Positions 23,901 through 34,662 of a stretch of DNA of 64,000 bases are shown piece after piece; positions within the stretch are counted from its first letter, which is position 1, and each line of letters begins with the position of its first letter. This DNA is from Parelaphostrongylus tenuis (taxonomy: Eukaryota; Nematoda; Chromadorea; Rhabditida; Metastrongylidae). Made by a program: the position numbers and the translations under genes. The stretch covers positions 124,001-188,000 of the forward strand of contig JAHQIW010007131.1 of NCBI GenBank assembly GCA_019055375.1, written 5' to 3'. The notes below the pieces were generated by a model that was given only the letters and a program-made list of their open reading frames with translations, had not been told where the DNA came from and made no database searches.

Positions 23901-26900
23901 AGAGGTTTGGGAGAGTTGGTCAAACTAGTATATTGCGTCCAAACAGTGCGCATTATTGACCACCTGGCCGTCTTCCTCAGCCACTTTATTGGTAAGAAGA
24001 AATTAAATTCATAAAAACATCTCTACAGGAAAAAATTGGATAACATAGAGATAAGCTTACTTCGAGGCTGGAATTGGTAGATTCAATTTCTCAGACATCA
24101 CCTGGAGTGGACGGCCAGTCATGAATAACGATTGAACGTCTCCACCTTAGAATTATAGTAATTAAAAGACGTATTATTTGATTTTGAGTGACAAAAACTG
24201 CCGGACAAAATCTTCTAAGAATAGACTTATAAAATTTCAGTGTGAAATAAGTGATCACCGAGGAGCTGGACGTTAGATGGTTTGAGTAAAAATACTCCTT
24301 TTCTGCATAGAATTGGAGGAATTAGAAGAATCTGGAAAGGACTGTACCATAAGAAAAGCCTAATCATGAGTGATGAATCTCTTTTTATTGGGTAAAAAAG
24401 ATCCCATTCTGATATTTTAGTCTCTAAAACATCGTCATACCTTACAACCAGGTTTTGTAAGAAGCGAAAGACTTTTTATAGAATGATACTCAATCGCTCT
24501 GAGAGTTGTTTCGCCATCACTAACCGTAAACGACAGCATACGTCGAGGCTTCTGAAAAAGGGTTATCAACGCTGAAGAAACTCCTTCGAAAACTCTTTAT
24601 TTATCTTAAGCCAAACACGGGGTTTTTTTTCACATAACCCTTGCACGAGAAATTATCGCGCTGTCAAGAAACTTTCCGGACTGTTGCGTATTTCCTGATT
24701 ATTTTTCATGCATTTAAGTTATTGTTCCTCCTATCGTTCAGAGCAAATTCTTACGGTTATTTTGATAAATAACACTTACACATTTGCTTCAAAATGGACC
24801 TGTCCAGAGAGCAAAAGCGATTGTTGATGTTATACGAGTACAGGTTGGGTTAAAGTGCTGCTTAACCAGTATAACATCAACAATCGTTTTTCCTCTTGCG
24901 ACAATTCCATCTTAAAATAAACGTATAAGTGTTAAATACCAGAATAACCACAAGAAGCTGCCCTAAACGACAGCGGAAACAAGAGCTCAAATGGATGAAA
25001 AATAACTAAGAAAAACAAGAAAGTTCGGAAAATTTCTAGCCCCACTCCAGAGAAAAGCAAAGCGTAAGATTTAGGGGCGTTATGGATAAATTTTACGCGA
25101 TATGAGACAGGATATAAGACAGTAACTTCGATGCAATGAGCGCATCTGTCGCAGCAGTTGAGGGTGTTCAGCGTCGCACACAAGGTCGATGGTTCGATCT
25201 TGCGCTCATGGTTCACCAAGCCATCCACCCCTTCAAGGTCGGTAAACTGGTGTCAGACCAGTCGCAGCTTGTCCAGGAGGATAAGCGATACAATGACTCA
25301 AGACAGCGGGAGGCCACCCCGGGTTATTGTAAAGGTCAGCTATGCATTCATTCACCTCGGACGAATTGAAAAATTGAAGGCGAATACATGGCGCTTTCCT
25401 CAGGGATTGATCAAGGCCGAGAGCTTTATCCTTTGTCCCTTTATTTGATATGGGAAGCACAAGTCTTTGTGATCTCCTTCTAGTGGTACCTGTATTTGAA
25501 CAACTCAGTGGAAGATTTATAAAAAGCGGTTAGTATAGTGGAGACCAATTTTTGTGCCTAATACGACTGGAATCTAGGTTTGGAAACTTTTTCTTATGAG
25601 ATAATGAAAGTGCTTGGGCGACTGGTTGTGGACAACTTGTACTTTCCGTGCTCCAAAGAAGGCGAAATTACCAAAATGTGCTGTCAAAAAAATTATATTA
25701 TGAAAGCCTTGTATTTAGCATGAAAAGATAAAGAGGTATTCAAAAAATGCCGAGGTTGGTAGATAGTCAATCTTGGGAGCTGTAAATTCTTTTGAAAATT
25801 TTGAAAGTCAAAGCTCTCGGCGTGAAACAATGTCTCCTCGATGCGCCATGTATTAGACTTTATCAGCACCGTCTGAGGTGACTGAAAGCATCCTACCTTA
25901 ACAATGACTAGTGCTGGCCTACCGATCCGTTAAGTCAGTGCTGCTACCCTCCCAGGCAAGTCTGCTACCAAGCGCTAACCTCGTAACCTCGTAAGGATGG
26001 AAGGCCTGGTAGCCAAGGCGCGGAATTGAACCAGACGACGCGTGTTTTTCGCAGGGCACTTCAAGTCACCCAAACGCGCCTCCTCTGAAGGCTACAATTT
26101 CGAATAAACGGATCACTCAGTAAATACGTACGGCTTCGAAGTCTTCAAGACCACGTCCACGCTCCATATCAGGCAACGGTTCAAAACCCGTGTTATCGAC
26201 AAATTCGTGTACGAGAGCACAAAACTGTGAATGAAACGACGCACCGATGTCGACAATAGAAGTGACCTATGAAGGAAAAAACGGTGCTTTATGATCATAA
26301 AGGGACTAATGAAAAATCAACCTCATTCGCTGGAGAGGAACTCTAACACTCCTATAAAAGTTCCTCTCCAGCAGACGAGGTCAGCTTTTCATATGCCCCC
26401 TTAGAAACAAAAAGAACCGAAAAATCGTTTATAAGTAGGCATAATTTCCTTAAAGTGCTATTTTCCCGAATGAAAAACAAATGGCAAAAGATTTCCTTCA
26501 AGGATTTCTCAGCCTACACAAGGTTAATAAGAAAATAAATTGTAGTTAGACATCTGATGAAGTGATATGTAAAGACTTGAAGCCTCGGGAGGGAGTTGAA
26601 CCCGCATTTCAACCTTTTCGAGGGCGATGCATAGCGGAAAGAGTGTTGGTAGAACGGGAGCTCCGGTAGTGTGGTGGTTAGCAAGTGCCCACGGAAAGAG
26701 TAAGATACGCGTTCAACTCCGCACCATGGCTCAAAGTTTTGCATTTCATTCGACATTACTGTATATAATTATAACGTGCAACCTTTGAAAAAGTGAGTAA
26801 ATAAAAATTCTCGTCATTCGGCTAATGTTCCGATATCTCTGTCCTCCTCAGAGCCAGTCGTTCCGTGAGTCGATATAGCCCATAGTCGGCCATCCTGGCG

Positions 26901-29900
26901 GAACCCCAAGACTACAGAGAACCACCACGAAGACCAAAGACTATGGACCATATCACTCGAATCGGTTGGCTTTGAAGAGAACGAACGTCGATAGGTTAGA
27001 CAAATAATAATTGCTATCAACTTTCTGTAAGCTTAGTAATCTTCAAAAATAATTTGTCTTCATTGCTCAGGCCGAGTAAAAATGATAGATTTCTGAAATA
27101 ACGAAACCCATCGAGTAGCCGTTTGATCTACACTTAATACAAACGAATAGCAAAGACTGAGACAATATCAAGAGAAAGAACATCTCGAACTAAACATATT
27201 TTATCCAAGAGTACCGAGCGGTACGCAAAAATTTGCCCCACGCGCGAGTCGAAACCGCTTTTCGTCCTTAACAAGCGCGCGTGCTACCACATCATCATTC
27301 TTCGACGTATATTTACAACATCATACCACTGATAAAGAGCATTGAAAATAGATAATTTATCTAGATTATACTCATGGAAAAAGCTTCCAGCCCAACTAAA
27401 TTTCTGTTACCATGTGCTTAGCCAACCAAATCCTGTAGAGGTGGTTGCAGGCAGCTACGATAGTTTACATCGAAGAATGAGTGGTAGCAAAGCGGTGGCC
27501 TCCGTGGTGTAGTGGTAGCGCGCGTCCTCCCGTATGGGAGTGAAACGAGTTTCAACTCCCGCCTGGGGTCAAATTTTTGCTAACACTCAATAATCTTATA
27601 TATGTATTTACAACACCATACCACTGCTTATAAACCGTAAAACAAAGAAAGCACAGATTATACTTTTATCAATTTTATCAGTCTTCACAGTGGGTTCTCT
27701 TCGGTTATAAGGGGACAAATGAATATCCGACCTTATTCGCTGGACAGGAAATTTTCGTGTGCTAGTGATTATTAGAAAGGTTAAATCTCTAGCTAGAGCC
27801 CTAAGTGGTCGGCTTATCAAAACAACCTTCTATAATGATGTAACATCCAAAATAAAATCATATTTCGCACGCCCACGCGTTTTTTTTCTCTCATCTCGCT
27901 TATATTTCGCTCTTAGGACAAAACTCCTCCCTTAGACTGCTTACTCGATAGCACAAGTCTCGAAGAACTCGAAAATGTGTTTGATTTATGGGAAAATTTT
28001 TTTTGATGTAGCTGTAGAAGAAAGAAAACGTTTGTGTTTTACACCTCGCCCACCACAGCTCTTTCTTTTGATATTCGATGAGTTTCAATGATGCAAGGCT
28101 GTTCTTATATTCAGAAAATACGGCTCCGCTGCAGTGTAGCAGGAAAAATAAGACAGAGTTTCACATATTCGGAGAGCTTGTTTACCGGCTAATCTGCGGG
28201 CTGGGGCTGGGTAACCGATCGATGACCAACAGTGATAGGCATAAGGATGCGACTAGCTATTCAGTTGGCAATTCTTCCTCGGCTTTGAAATAGATTCCAT
28301 ATAGAACTATTGACTCAGATACTACGAGATTTCCTCTACACGTTCAGATGCTTTTTGTGCTTCCAGCGAATCATACGAGTGATAAAAAGAAGGCGCGTGG
28401 GGGCGTGAAAAATAATTTTATTTCGAAATTTTATAGAGTTATAAAAGGATGCTGTGAAATATCGGTCACGTGAAACTCAAGCCAGAGATCTAAGCTTTCG
28501 AATGATCACTAATACTCTTAGAAAAAAAATCTGTCCAGCAAATGAGGTCGAATATTCATTCGCTGCCGTTTAACAGAAAAGAACCAATTAGATTCAATTT
28601 TACTTATTTTCTCCTAAATTTTCACCCATTTTATCAATTCCACTTCACATATTCGATCAATAAAAAAAAGGAGAACGGGGAATCGACCACGTACCTGAAG
28701 AACTAGCGGTTGCCTCACATAAACCTTGTGCGCATTGCCATCAATGCCAAGTTGTTTCAGTAATGGATAGGTGCTATCGCTTATATCAGTGTATTTCCAT
28801 TGCTCATACATCAGACTGGCCACACTCTTCGGATTTTCAGGAGCATATCCTTTCTGTTTTTAAATGAGATAGGGATAAGGATAAAGGATAAAGCTCTCGG
28901 CGCTGATCGATCCCTGAGGGATGCGCCATGCATTCGACTTCAATTTTTAACTTCGTTTGAGGTGATTGAATGCATATCTGGCCTTCACAGTGACTCACGG
29001 TGGCCTCCCGCTGAACCGAGCCAGTGCTGCTTATCCTCCCAGACAAGTCTGAGACCTGTCTGGTACCAATTTACCGACCCCGGAGGGATGGATGGCTTGG
29101 TGAGCCATGAGCGCGAGATCGAACCATAGACCTCGTGTGCGACGCAGGGCACCTCTAACCACTGCGCCACATGCGCTCTAAAATCACCTCAATCATGCAT
29201 TCAATAACCTCAAACGAAGTTAAAAATGAGATAAGCATCGAAAAATGAAGAGGTCCGAAAAGCAAAAGAAGAGATGATACACAAAACCTTGAAACTCCAG
29301 CGGAAATCGAACCCTTATATTACCCTTTTCGAAGGCGTGTGCTAGTCACCTTATATCGCAGGAAAAGTGATAGTAGAGCAGGAGCTCCGGTAGTCCAAGA
29401 GGAACACACGCCCCCAGAAATGGTGAGATGCGGTTTTGACATCCGCCGCCGAGGTTGAAGCTTCCGAGCTTCCGTCCAATACTCAGCATCGGCGTTGACG
29501 AATCTCTGAGGAATGCGCCATGCATTCGCCTTCAATTTCTAACCTCGTCTGAGGTGATTGAACGTATATCTGGCCTCAACAATGACTCGCGGTGGCCTCG
29601 CGCTGTCTCGAGTCAGTGATGTTTAGCCTTCTAGACAAGTCTGAGACTCGTCTGGAAAAGATTTATCGACTCTGAAGGGATGAATGGCTTGGTGAGCCAT
29701 GCGCGAGATCGAACCACTGACCTCATATGCGACGCAAAGCACCTCTAACCACTGCGCCATACGCGCTCTGTCAACATTGTCGGGTGTATATTTATAATGG
29801 CATTGTTTAAAGCGGGTAAACAAAAAGAATCCAGGTGAAAAAGGAGATTTCAACGAAATAAATCATGGAAACTCACCAATTCAGCTTCGAAGAATGAGAT

Positions 29901-30005
29901 AAGGAACGCGAGAACATTTGAGATCCATTCCTCTTTCAGTACAATATGTCGTTCCATAAAGAAATCGAACACAAACGACAGGATATCCTCCATTTCATTT
30001 TTCAT
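13653..30005 (-). CDS. RMI1: RMI1-like protein, BTR complex OB-fold subunit (17 exons, 630 aa)
   Basis: RMI1 binds topoisomerase III alpha and the BLM helicase and promotes dissolution of double Holliday junctions in the nucleus. Exons in transcript order: 30005-29877, 28853-28695, 26266-26132, 24551-24441, 24331-24259, 24145-24061, 23975-23853, 20917-20814, 20716-20611, 20523-20466, 20397-20273, 20217-20138, 20065-19976, 16853-16762, 14991-14863, 14790-14677, 13832-13653. They total 1893 nt and stay in frame across all 16 junctions to a TAG. The predicted 630 residues are close to human RMI1 (625). The N-terminal 230 residues match RMI1 clearly; residues 231-630 I cannot align to the family. 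C. elegans calls its homologues rmh-1 and rmh-2; I cannot tell which this is. Exon 7 start is the least certain boundary. A TAG acceptor just 5' of the first exon (about 30050) could receive a spliced leader. Confidence 0.82.
14285..14640. repeat. Fold-back element with tRNA-like arm
   Basis: CCACTACACCACCAAGGCC marks the inverted tRNA-like arm. The right part carries the family end TAACACTGTTATTAGAGCAG with AAAGAATTC. It lies between RMI1-like exons 16 and 17. Confidence 0.55.
15190..15425 (+). mobile_element. RTE-type LINE 3' fragment, degenerate
   Basis: Fragments of the reverse-transcriptase C terminus can be read across frames: ITDWVPFPYRKS, then CTRQGKMKDLL in one frame, while an overlapping frame gives ATLARDREK. 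The same motifs occur at 23430-23710. There are no intact frame and no visible 3' tail. Confidence 0.45.
15672..15715 (-). ncRNA. Hammerhead ribozyme motif, diverged
   Basis: The minus strand gives GTCCAA, CTGACGA, GGC..GCC stem II, GAAA, TACGTG, TA, ATGGGC. The catalytic core bases are kept. Stems I and III each have a mismatch. Confidence 0.65.
15849..15891 (+). ncRNA. Hammerhead ribozyme motif, core mutated
   Basis: CTGACGA (15855-15861) and stem II GGC..GCC are kept. GAAA has become GTAA and stem III reads CACATG. Probably inactive. Confidence 0.55.
16115..16158 (+). ncRNA. Hammerhead ribozyme motif, core mutated
   Basis: TGCCCA, CCGACGA (U to C in the core), stem II ending in GCC, GAAA, CACGTG, TA, TTGGGC. 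One core change probably abolishes activity. Confidence 0.6.
16300..16540. repeat. Fold-back element with tRNA-like arms, partial
   Basis: GGTGACCTCCATGGTGTAGTAG and GCGGGTCCAACTCTCGTC are tRNA-like on plus. The left arm is mostly lost. Confidence 0.5.
16946..17226 (+). repeat. tRNA-derived SINE, family A, diverged
   Basis: Head GCGCGTGTAACGCAGTGG and the body landmarks (CCGGAGTCGG, TTGATCAATGCCGAGAG) identify it. The copy is old. Confidence 0.7.
17482..17784 (-). repeat. tRNA-derived SINE, family A
   Basis: On minus the copy begins with a tRNA-like head (A box TGGCGCAGTGG, B box GATTCGATCTCG) and runs about 230 bp to a 3' tail of (GGATAAA)-type repeats at 17482-17500. The head-body-tail order is typical of SINEs. 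Other copies are listed separately. Confidence 0.85.
18350..19010. repeat. Fold-back family D
   Basis: GTTAGTAATCATTCGAAAGC at the left returns inverted near 18990 (TTCTGATGATTACTAAC). Related sequence occurs at 27760-28530 and 38600-38870, and a short match near 63040-63120. No coding content. Confidence 0.5.
19530..19890. repeat. Fold-back element with two tRNA-like arms
   Basis: Left arm on minus (CTCAGGCGGGAGTTGAACCC ... CCACTACACCACTGAGGCC) and right arm on plus (GGTCTCGGTGATGTGATGG ... GGTTCAACTCCCGG). The outer hairpin is CTACTGCTAAAAAGCAG. It lies just 3' of exon 13 of the RMI1-like gene. Confidence 0.65.
21455..22300. repeat. Two adjacent fold-back elements with tRNA-like arms
   Basis: Copies at about 21455-21690 (GACGGGAGTTGAACCAGC and GGTTCAACTCCCACCCGG) and 21965-22300 (CACCATACTTCCGAGGCC and GGTGATATAGTAGCAGCACG). 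The outer hairpin CACTGCTAAAAGAAGCGGT is kept in the first. Confidence 0.6.
22560..23065 (-). repeat. Two SINE family B copies in tandem orientation
   Basis: Copies at about 22560-22760 and 22855-23065 share TTTTTCGTCTTTCTCATGAACG, CATCTCCTTGCAATC and CGTTTGTTGCTGA segments. They account for several chance open frames here. Confidence 0.6.
23425..23715 (+). mobile_element. RTE-type LINE 3' fragment
   Basis: The plus strand reads ENRWTRVVTDWIPQDAKST then GRPPPRWS, the conserved C-terminal tail of RTE-clade reverse transcriptases, followed in another frame by HRDTLARDREKWKYYR. It is truncated and frameshifted. It lies in intron 7 of the RMI1-like gene, antisense to it. Confidence 0.6.
24061..26266 (-). 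CDS. RMI1: RMI1-like exons 3-6: OB-fold 1
   Basis: Exon 3 (26266-26132) gives VTSIVDIGASFHSQF, matching the INSLVDVSQPAYSQ segment of RMI1. Exon 4 (24551-24441) gives RMLSFTVSDGETTLRAIEY, matching RMLMLQLTDG..Q.MEY. Exons 5 (24331-24259) and 6 (24145-24061) join as GVFLLKPSNVQLLGGDV, matching GVLLLKPENVKVLGGEVD. These are the strands of the OB fold that contact topoisomerase III. The GG split across the exon 5/6 junction is restored exactly by the phase. Confidence 0.88.
24755..24945. mobile_element. Short mariner fold-back
   Basis: The plus strand reads MDLSREQKRLLMLYEYRLG from 24794, a mariner N terminus. About 35 bp later the same sequence returns inverted, ending near 24915 (TATAACATCAACAATCG). 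Outer flanks ACACTTA and TAAGTGT are also inverted. This is a minimal palindromic derivative of an autonomous mariner. Confidence 0.7.
25138..25446 (+). repeat. tRNA-derived SINE, family A
   Basis: A plus-strand copy: head GAGCGCATCTGTCGCAGCAG, B box GGTTCGATCTT, body, and the end GAGAGCTTTATCCTTTGTCCC. Modest divergence from the minus copies. Confidence 0.8.
25811..26085 (-). repeat. tRNA-derived SINE, family A, diverged
   Basis: Begins AAAGCTCTCGGCG and ends in the degenerate head CACCCAAACGCGCC. It lies between RMI1-like exons 3 and 4. Confidence 0.7.
26545..26815. repeat. Fold-back element with tRNA-like arms
   Basis: GCCTCGGGAGGGAGTTGAACC on the left and GGTTAGCAAGTGCCCACGG ... GTTCAACTCCGCACC on the right are inverted tRNA-like arms. 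Moderately decayed. Confidence 0.5.
27200..27660. repeat. Fold-back element with tRNA-like arms, well preserved right arm
   Basis: The right arm at 27498-27573 has GGCCTCCGTGGTGTAGTGG, a long anticodon-like arm and TTTCAACTCCCGCC. Outer ends contain TACAACATCATACCACTG and ACACCATACCACTGC. The two arms point away from a shared centre. Confidence 0.6.
27760..28530. repeat. Fold-back family D
   Basis: GTGCTAGTGATTATTAGAAAGG near the left and TTTCGAATGATCACTAATAC near the right form the inverted ends. The centre (28180-28270) resembles 18660-18740. Confidence 0.5.
28695..30005 (-). CDS. RMI1: RMI1-like exons 1-2: N-terminal helical domain
   Basis: Exon 1 (30005-29877) starts at an ATG that gives MKNEMEDILSFVFDFF and ends at a GTGAGT donor. 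Exon 2 (28853-28695) contains MYEQWKYTDISDSTYPLL, which lines up with the VFEQWLLTDLRDLEHPLL segment of human RMI1. This region is the three-helix N-terminal domain that precedes OB-fold 1. The intron between them holds two SINE copies (28866-29178 and 29483-29768) and a tRNA-like fold-back. Confidence 0.85.
28866..29178 (-). repeat. tRNA-derived SINE, family A
   Basis: A near full-length copy close in sequence to 17482-17784. The head is at 29178 (GAGCGCATGTGGCGCAGTGG on minus) and the tail of GGATAA repeats at 28870. It abuts exon 2 of the RMI1-like gene. Confidence 0.85.
29280..29480. repeat. Fold-back element with tRNA-like arms, decayed
   Basis: ACTCCAGCGGAAATCGAACCC at the left and GAGCTCCGGTAGTCCAAGAGG at the right are the degenerate arms. 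Confidence 0.45.
29483..29768 (-). repeat. tRNA-derived SINE, family A
   Basis: The head (GAGCGCGTATGGCGCAGTGG on minus) and body are present. The simple-repeat tail is missing because a tRNA-like fold-back adjoins on the left. Confidence 0.8.
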
Positions 30006-30115
30006 AATATTAGCGTTATGACGAACTCTCACGCATCTGACATCAGAACTCTAGTAAAACACCACTAAACGGATGACATGGCATTAGAAATAACGAAGGA
30101 AAAATTAACGGAATA

Positions 30116-30168
30116 AAATAAAAAAAGAAAAAGAAAAAAGAAAAAGAAAAAGAAAAAAACGAAAACGA
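30116..30168 (+). repeat. A-rich low-complexity tract
   Basis: Runs of A5-A7 separated by single G, about 50 bp. It could be the tail of a retroposon, but no body is recognised next to it. Confidence 0.7.
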
Positions 30169-30959
30169 ATGGTTGTGACGTCATCGCGGTCGACCACAAT
30201 AAAAAATTTAAATTTCGCGCCTTCGACCGCAATCACGGACTGCTCCAAATTTACGACCAATCATTGCAGGGTGAGGACTGCTGATCCCAGTGGAGCCTGG
30301 TGTTTAATAAGAGTTACCACAATTCGGAGCTCTTCTATGAACAGAGTAGGCGGAGTAGCTCAGTGGTTAGTGATGCGGTGTATCAGGAAGCAAGGTGATA
30401 AGTAGCATGCAGGTTCAATCACCGTCGGAACACTTTCCTACAATCAGTGCCTTGGGGAATGCCGTGGCTTTACCGTTGGGATATTCTTCTATGCGGGCGT
30501 TATTGAATACCCAATGATATCGAGTGGTGTGCAAAAGTGTGGCATCCGTTAGGATAAATCATACAGCTTGTAAGCCGTACAATCGAATATAAAGACGATT
30601 GCAGACTAGTTGACGACGCGCGATTGGAGTTAGAGTTCAATATCTAGCACAGAATTTTCGAAACCACACCTTTTTGACAGGTTCACTTCCGCGGACCCAA
30701 GCTGGGCGTGATTGATCGACAAGAGCTCTCACCGCGCCAGCATGGCAACGGCTCCACCCCCTCACTCTCTGCGATTCTGCGACTCTAATCTCAGCGTGCC
30801 AATCACTGTCTCTCCCACTCCTCTCTGCCACTCGGCACCCGTCCACCGGGAAGAAGACTGCTGGTTCGATTTCCTATCACGACGTTTCAACTGAACTTTG
30901 GTGTTAATATGCTCGAAACAATGGCACACCAAATCACACCATATCTCATATAGTAGCAC

Positions 30960-31285
30960 CGTAACACAAGCATTAGATGTTTGTGCAAAAGCGTTTGCGT
31001 CAGCCAGGATTCGAACCCAGATCTCACTCTTTCTGGGAGCGTATGCCAAAAAATGCACGACCGACGCTCGTTTTGCACAGCACTCTTTTAACGCTCTAAC
31101 GCGTTACCTGCCAACAGCCAACCGTGGACGGTCTGGTGCCAACGATTAGCATACGCTCCCGGAAAGAGTGAGATATGGGTTCGAATCCCGGCTGACGCAA
31201 ATATTTTTGGACAGCACTCCACATGATGATTGGGTATACTGTAACATCATACCACCGCAAGTGGCGGTCAAATGCAAAGAATTCC
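30960..31285. repeat. Fold-back element with tRNA-like arms, well preserved
   Basis: Left arm GCGTCAGCCAGGATTCGAACC and right arm GGTTCGAATCCCGGCTGACG are inverted copies. The centre has AACAGCCAACCGTGGACGG, which recurs in other copies. The outer end is TACCACCGCAAGTGGCGGTC. Confidence 0.7.
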
Positions 31286-31409
31286 GACCAATCATCATTT
31301 ATTCAACAATATGCAATTTATAACAATAAGTTTTAACAATATGCACCCTATGACAACATAGTATATGCTCATGCTAATAAAAATGTATACCAGATGAGTA
31401 AAGATATAA

Positions 31410-31680
31410 GATGATAAAAATACCAGCCAAAGAGCAATCGAGTGTACAACACTCTGTGTTAGTTGAAAATTCCACTTGACATAGAGTGAAGAACGTTTGT
31501 CTTCGATACGTCTCTATAGGGAGAGTAGAGCTCCCGAGAGAACTGACTATGAAAAGATCGAAAGACGACGGATTCTGCCCGACTGACGAGTCTATAAGGA
31601 GGAAACACGTCTATCGGGCTGTACAAGAGCCCTTACCAGACCACATGACAAGTTGGCTCAAATAATGATTGAAGGATCTG
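31410..31680 (+). mobile_element. Hammerhead-family element
   Basis: The copy starts within the unit (ACCAGCCAAAGAGCAATCG) and ends GTTGGCTCAAATAATGATTG. Its hammerhead is at 31577-31619. Its ends are permuted relative to the 5710 copy, as would happen if circular or multimeric RNA were the template for insertion. Confidence 0.75.
31577..31619 (+). ncRNA. Hammerhead ribozyme motif, core intact
   Basis: GCCCGA, CTGACGA (31583-31589), GTC-TATAAG-GAG, GAAA, CACGTC, TA, TCGGGC. Stem I is perfect. One pair of stem II and one of stem III are lost. Confidence 0.75.
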
Positions 31681-32283
31681 TACCAGATGTGCTGGATGTA
31701 AGACGTATTTCTGTTGAGAGTGTCGTGATTCCACTGCACCCCCTCTGTCGCTCGCCCTAGCGATGTCAAGGTAGTTGCTGTTCGTTATAAAGAAACAGAT
31801 ATTATTTCATACGTATTAATTGTATTTGTATTGTACTAAATGTATTATCGTATTGTTTGGATTATACTATTTTGTTATTTTCCTATTCTATGTTACATAT
31901 AAATATACGATGTTTTCATAAGTTGCAAAATGTTGATCACTATTGATGCTAAATAACCCTTTGCGATGATAAATAACCCTTTGGTCTTATGACCCTCAGC
32001 TGGGCGCTCCGTTCGGACGCTTATGAACTGAAAGCTGTATCATTTTTCCTCTTAGGTAGATTTGTGAAAAATGATGTTTTCCACATGAAGACTTGATCAC
32101 ATTTGCGATGACTTCACTCAGGAAGTTAGTCACCTCTTGTTGGTAATTGAGCAGAAATCTAGAGCTACTTTTTCAGGTGAACGTCGTCGTTGTGCTTCCT
32201 TTCCTCGTATTTGACGTGACTGTTTTGAAAATCATTCGCACACAAGAAGAATCCTAACTCTGTACGATTAAGACCAAATATTT

Positions 32284-32550
32284 GGGCTATAAGGTATAGA
32301 GCGTTTGGGCATGAGAGATTCCTGAGAGAGGCGCTACACATTCGGCTTATCAAGTACCGTCAGAGGTAAACGAATACATGTTTAGCCAATCCTATGAGTT
32401 GTGGCAGTCTGTCCATTTATTAGGTAAATGCCTCTATGCTTCCAGACAAGTTTAGTAGTAAATCGACCTTGGAATGATGGAAAGCTTGATCGCCTTCTGC
32501 GTAGGATTCAACCAACAAGCAGGTATGTGAGTTATGGCACCACAGCCAGC
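32284..32550 (-). repeat. tRNA-derived SINE, family A, heavily diverged
   Basis: The body landmarks (TCCTGAGAGAGGCGC, TTCCAGACAAGTTTAG, GGAATGATGGAAAGCTTGAT) are recognisable. The head is decayed. Confidence 0.55.
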
Positions 32551-33769
32551 CTCAGAAATGTATTAACGATGTGAAAATTTGTGTATATCATTAGAAAACA
32601 AACAACATGCTGTAAACGGCTTTGTTTACATTTTTTCCCAACACGACATGCTGTTTTGAGTGCACTCATTTCGTGTCGTCAGTCTTTCAAGAATCCCGCA
32701 CCCTCGAGCTCACTATCCCCGCCTGGCGCAGACACATTCCTTCGGCTTATTTATCCTAGACGTTGACACTCTTATCTCATCCCTTTGGTACGAGTGCGAC
32801 CAGATTCCCGCACTCGGATTTGCTCTCCCCGCTCCCACTTCCACTACCTCCCACACATCAACTATATCCTGAATGTTATACAAATCGTTCTTTGTTCTCC
32901 ATTTGAGGCTATTCGTACATGAGTAGACGATCTGATCCTATTGAATTTGAGACTGGTATTATCCATCATTTTATAATGTTGAACGTCCGTTTCTCAAGTC
33001 TAGGAATATCTTGAGTTTTTTCAGATGATTTTATAGTCGTAACTTTGCTCCACTCATTCCTTAGCGCTCATTCAACAGAAGTGATCCGTCCAAATATCAA
33101 TTATTTCACCTATACCTGATAACTGTCTCTATGTCAGAGTCATTTCTGCAGCTTCCCTTGAAATTATTCACATTCATTCTCAAAGCTACTATTTGTCTAC
33201 GGCGAAATCGAAATTTTCAGTTGGGCTATTATGCAAGCGATACGGAGAGCAGCACATATTTCATCAGCTTTCATTTGCGGCAATCATTTCACCAACTTCG
33301 TCCATCTCAAGCCGCCGCTCCGTCACTTTGAGAGGATAATCGGGCATTCGTTTTTATAGTTTTCCGTTATCCCCACTCTGTTATAGCCTTTGGGAAAAAC
33401 GCGTTTTTTGCTTTTCTTCGTTTTAGCAGTCATTCGATAACTTTGATTTTCAGGACTTTTGAGTGTGCTGTAGGATGAAAATATATTTGTTCGAGATTTG
33501 GCCATTTTTCGCTGGGCTAAGCTTTTTAACCAGAGTTTTAGTAATCGATAACCTAAAAATTCGATAGCTTAGATCTCGACGATCTCAATGGCGTACTTGG
33601 TTTTCAATGGGATTTCGCAATACTGGCACTAATCCACCGCGTTTTCGGACAACGGTTATCTGGTAGCATAAATTAGACGAATCTAGACCTAACTATGTAG
33701 AAAATTTGGTCTGTCGTTCTAGTGCTTGGGGTGCTTGATTTCCATTAAATTGCCAAACAAGCTCGCTAA

Positions 33770-33792
33770 TAAGCCTAAGCCTAAGCCTAAGC
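33770..33792. repeat. Interstitial telomere-type hexamer run
   Basis: TAAGCC repeated almost four times, i.e. the reverse complement of TTAGGC, the nematode telomere unit. It is followed by degenerate units to 33812. No coding context. Confidence 0.8.
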
Positions 33793-34662
33793 TCAAGCTC
33801 AGGGCTAAGCAGCCTAGACTATACACGAAAAGCATATGAATGTGTAGATGAAATCTTAACGTTCAGTGTTATATTTTTTATCCAGATTTTTTGAAATCGA
33901 CGAAAAACTGACGAATTTAATGAAAGAAATCGCATACCAGATGTGAAACTCGCTGTGCGACCAGCCGACAACAAATGCGCTGCGAGTGCGAAATTCAATC
34001 TTCTTTTGACTGCTACAGCACATTGAAAAGTTCTTTCAAAAGGACCAACTATGACAGTGAATTAATTGAGATTTAAGCTATCGCTTGATTACTATATTTC
34101 CAGTTGAAAAACTTTGCAGCGAGAAATGTCCAAGTGTAAAACGTGATTCTATTTAGATGCTACAGCACACTAAAGGGTTCTTTTCAGTTACCAAGTGCAC
34201 ACCACTGAACCGTGAAAGAAATGAATAAAACTTTTTACGTGAGCTGAGAAAGGGTAGGGATAAGGGAAACGATCCTTCTTTTTAATAGGTCTCTATTATT
34301 AGAAATCAGCTAGCTTTCAGAATAAAAAATAATTTACTTCAGCAATAATCGTTATATCATTCATTGAGAGAATAACAAATATTCATTCGGAATCCTAATG
34401 ACAACGTAACACTTTCTTCTTGTTGCCCAAATCACGTGGGACATCCAAAGCAATGGTGCTTGGTTTCAATGTTAATGTTTTTTTTTTCTATGAAGACACG
34501 AAAGGCGATGTGATGACGCGAGTCCTTGTAGATGTCATCAAATAACTGTAGTTCTCTGAAGCTTTTCTAACTGAGTTTGTCTAAACAACAGATCATTGCG
34601 AATGGGCTGAAGTAAAGCGCTGTAAGCAATTTTGGATAGCATTACTAGTTGTTATAATGAGG

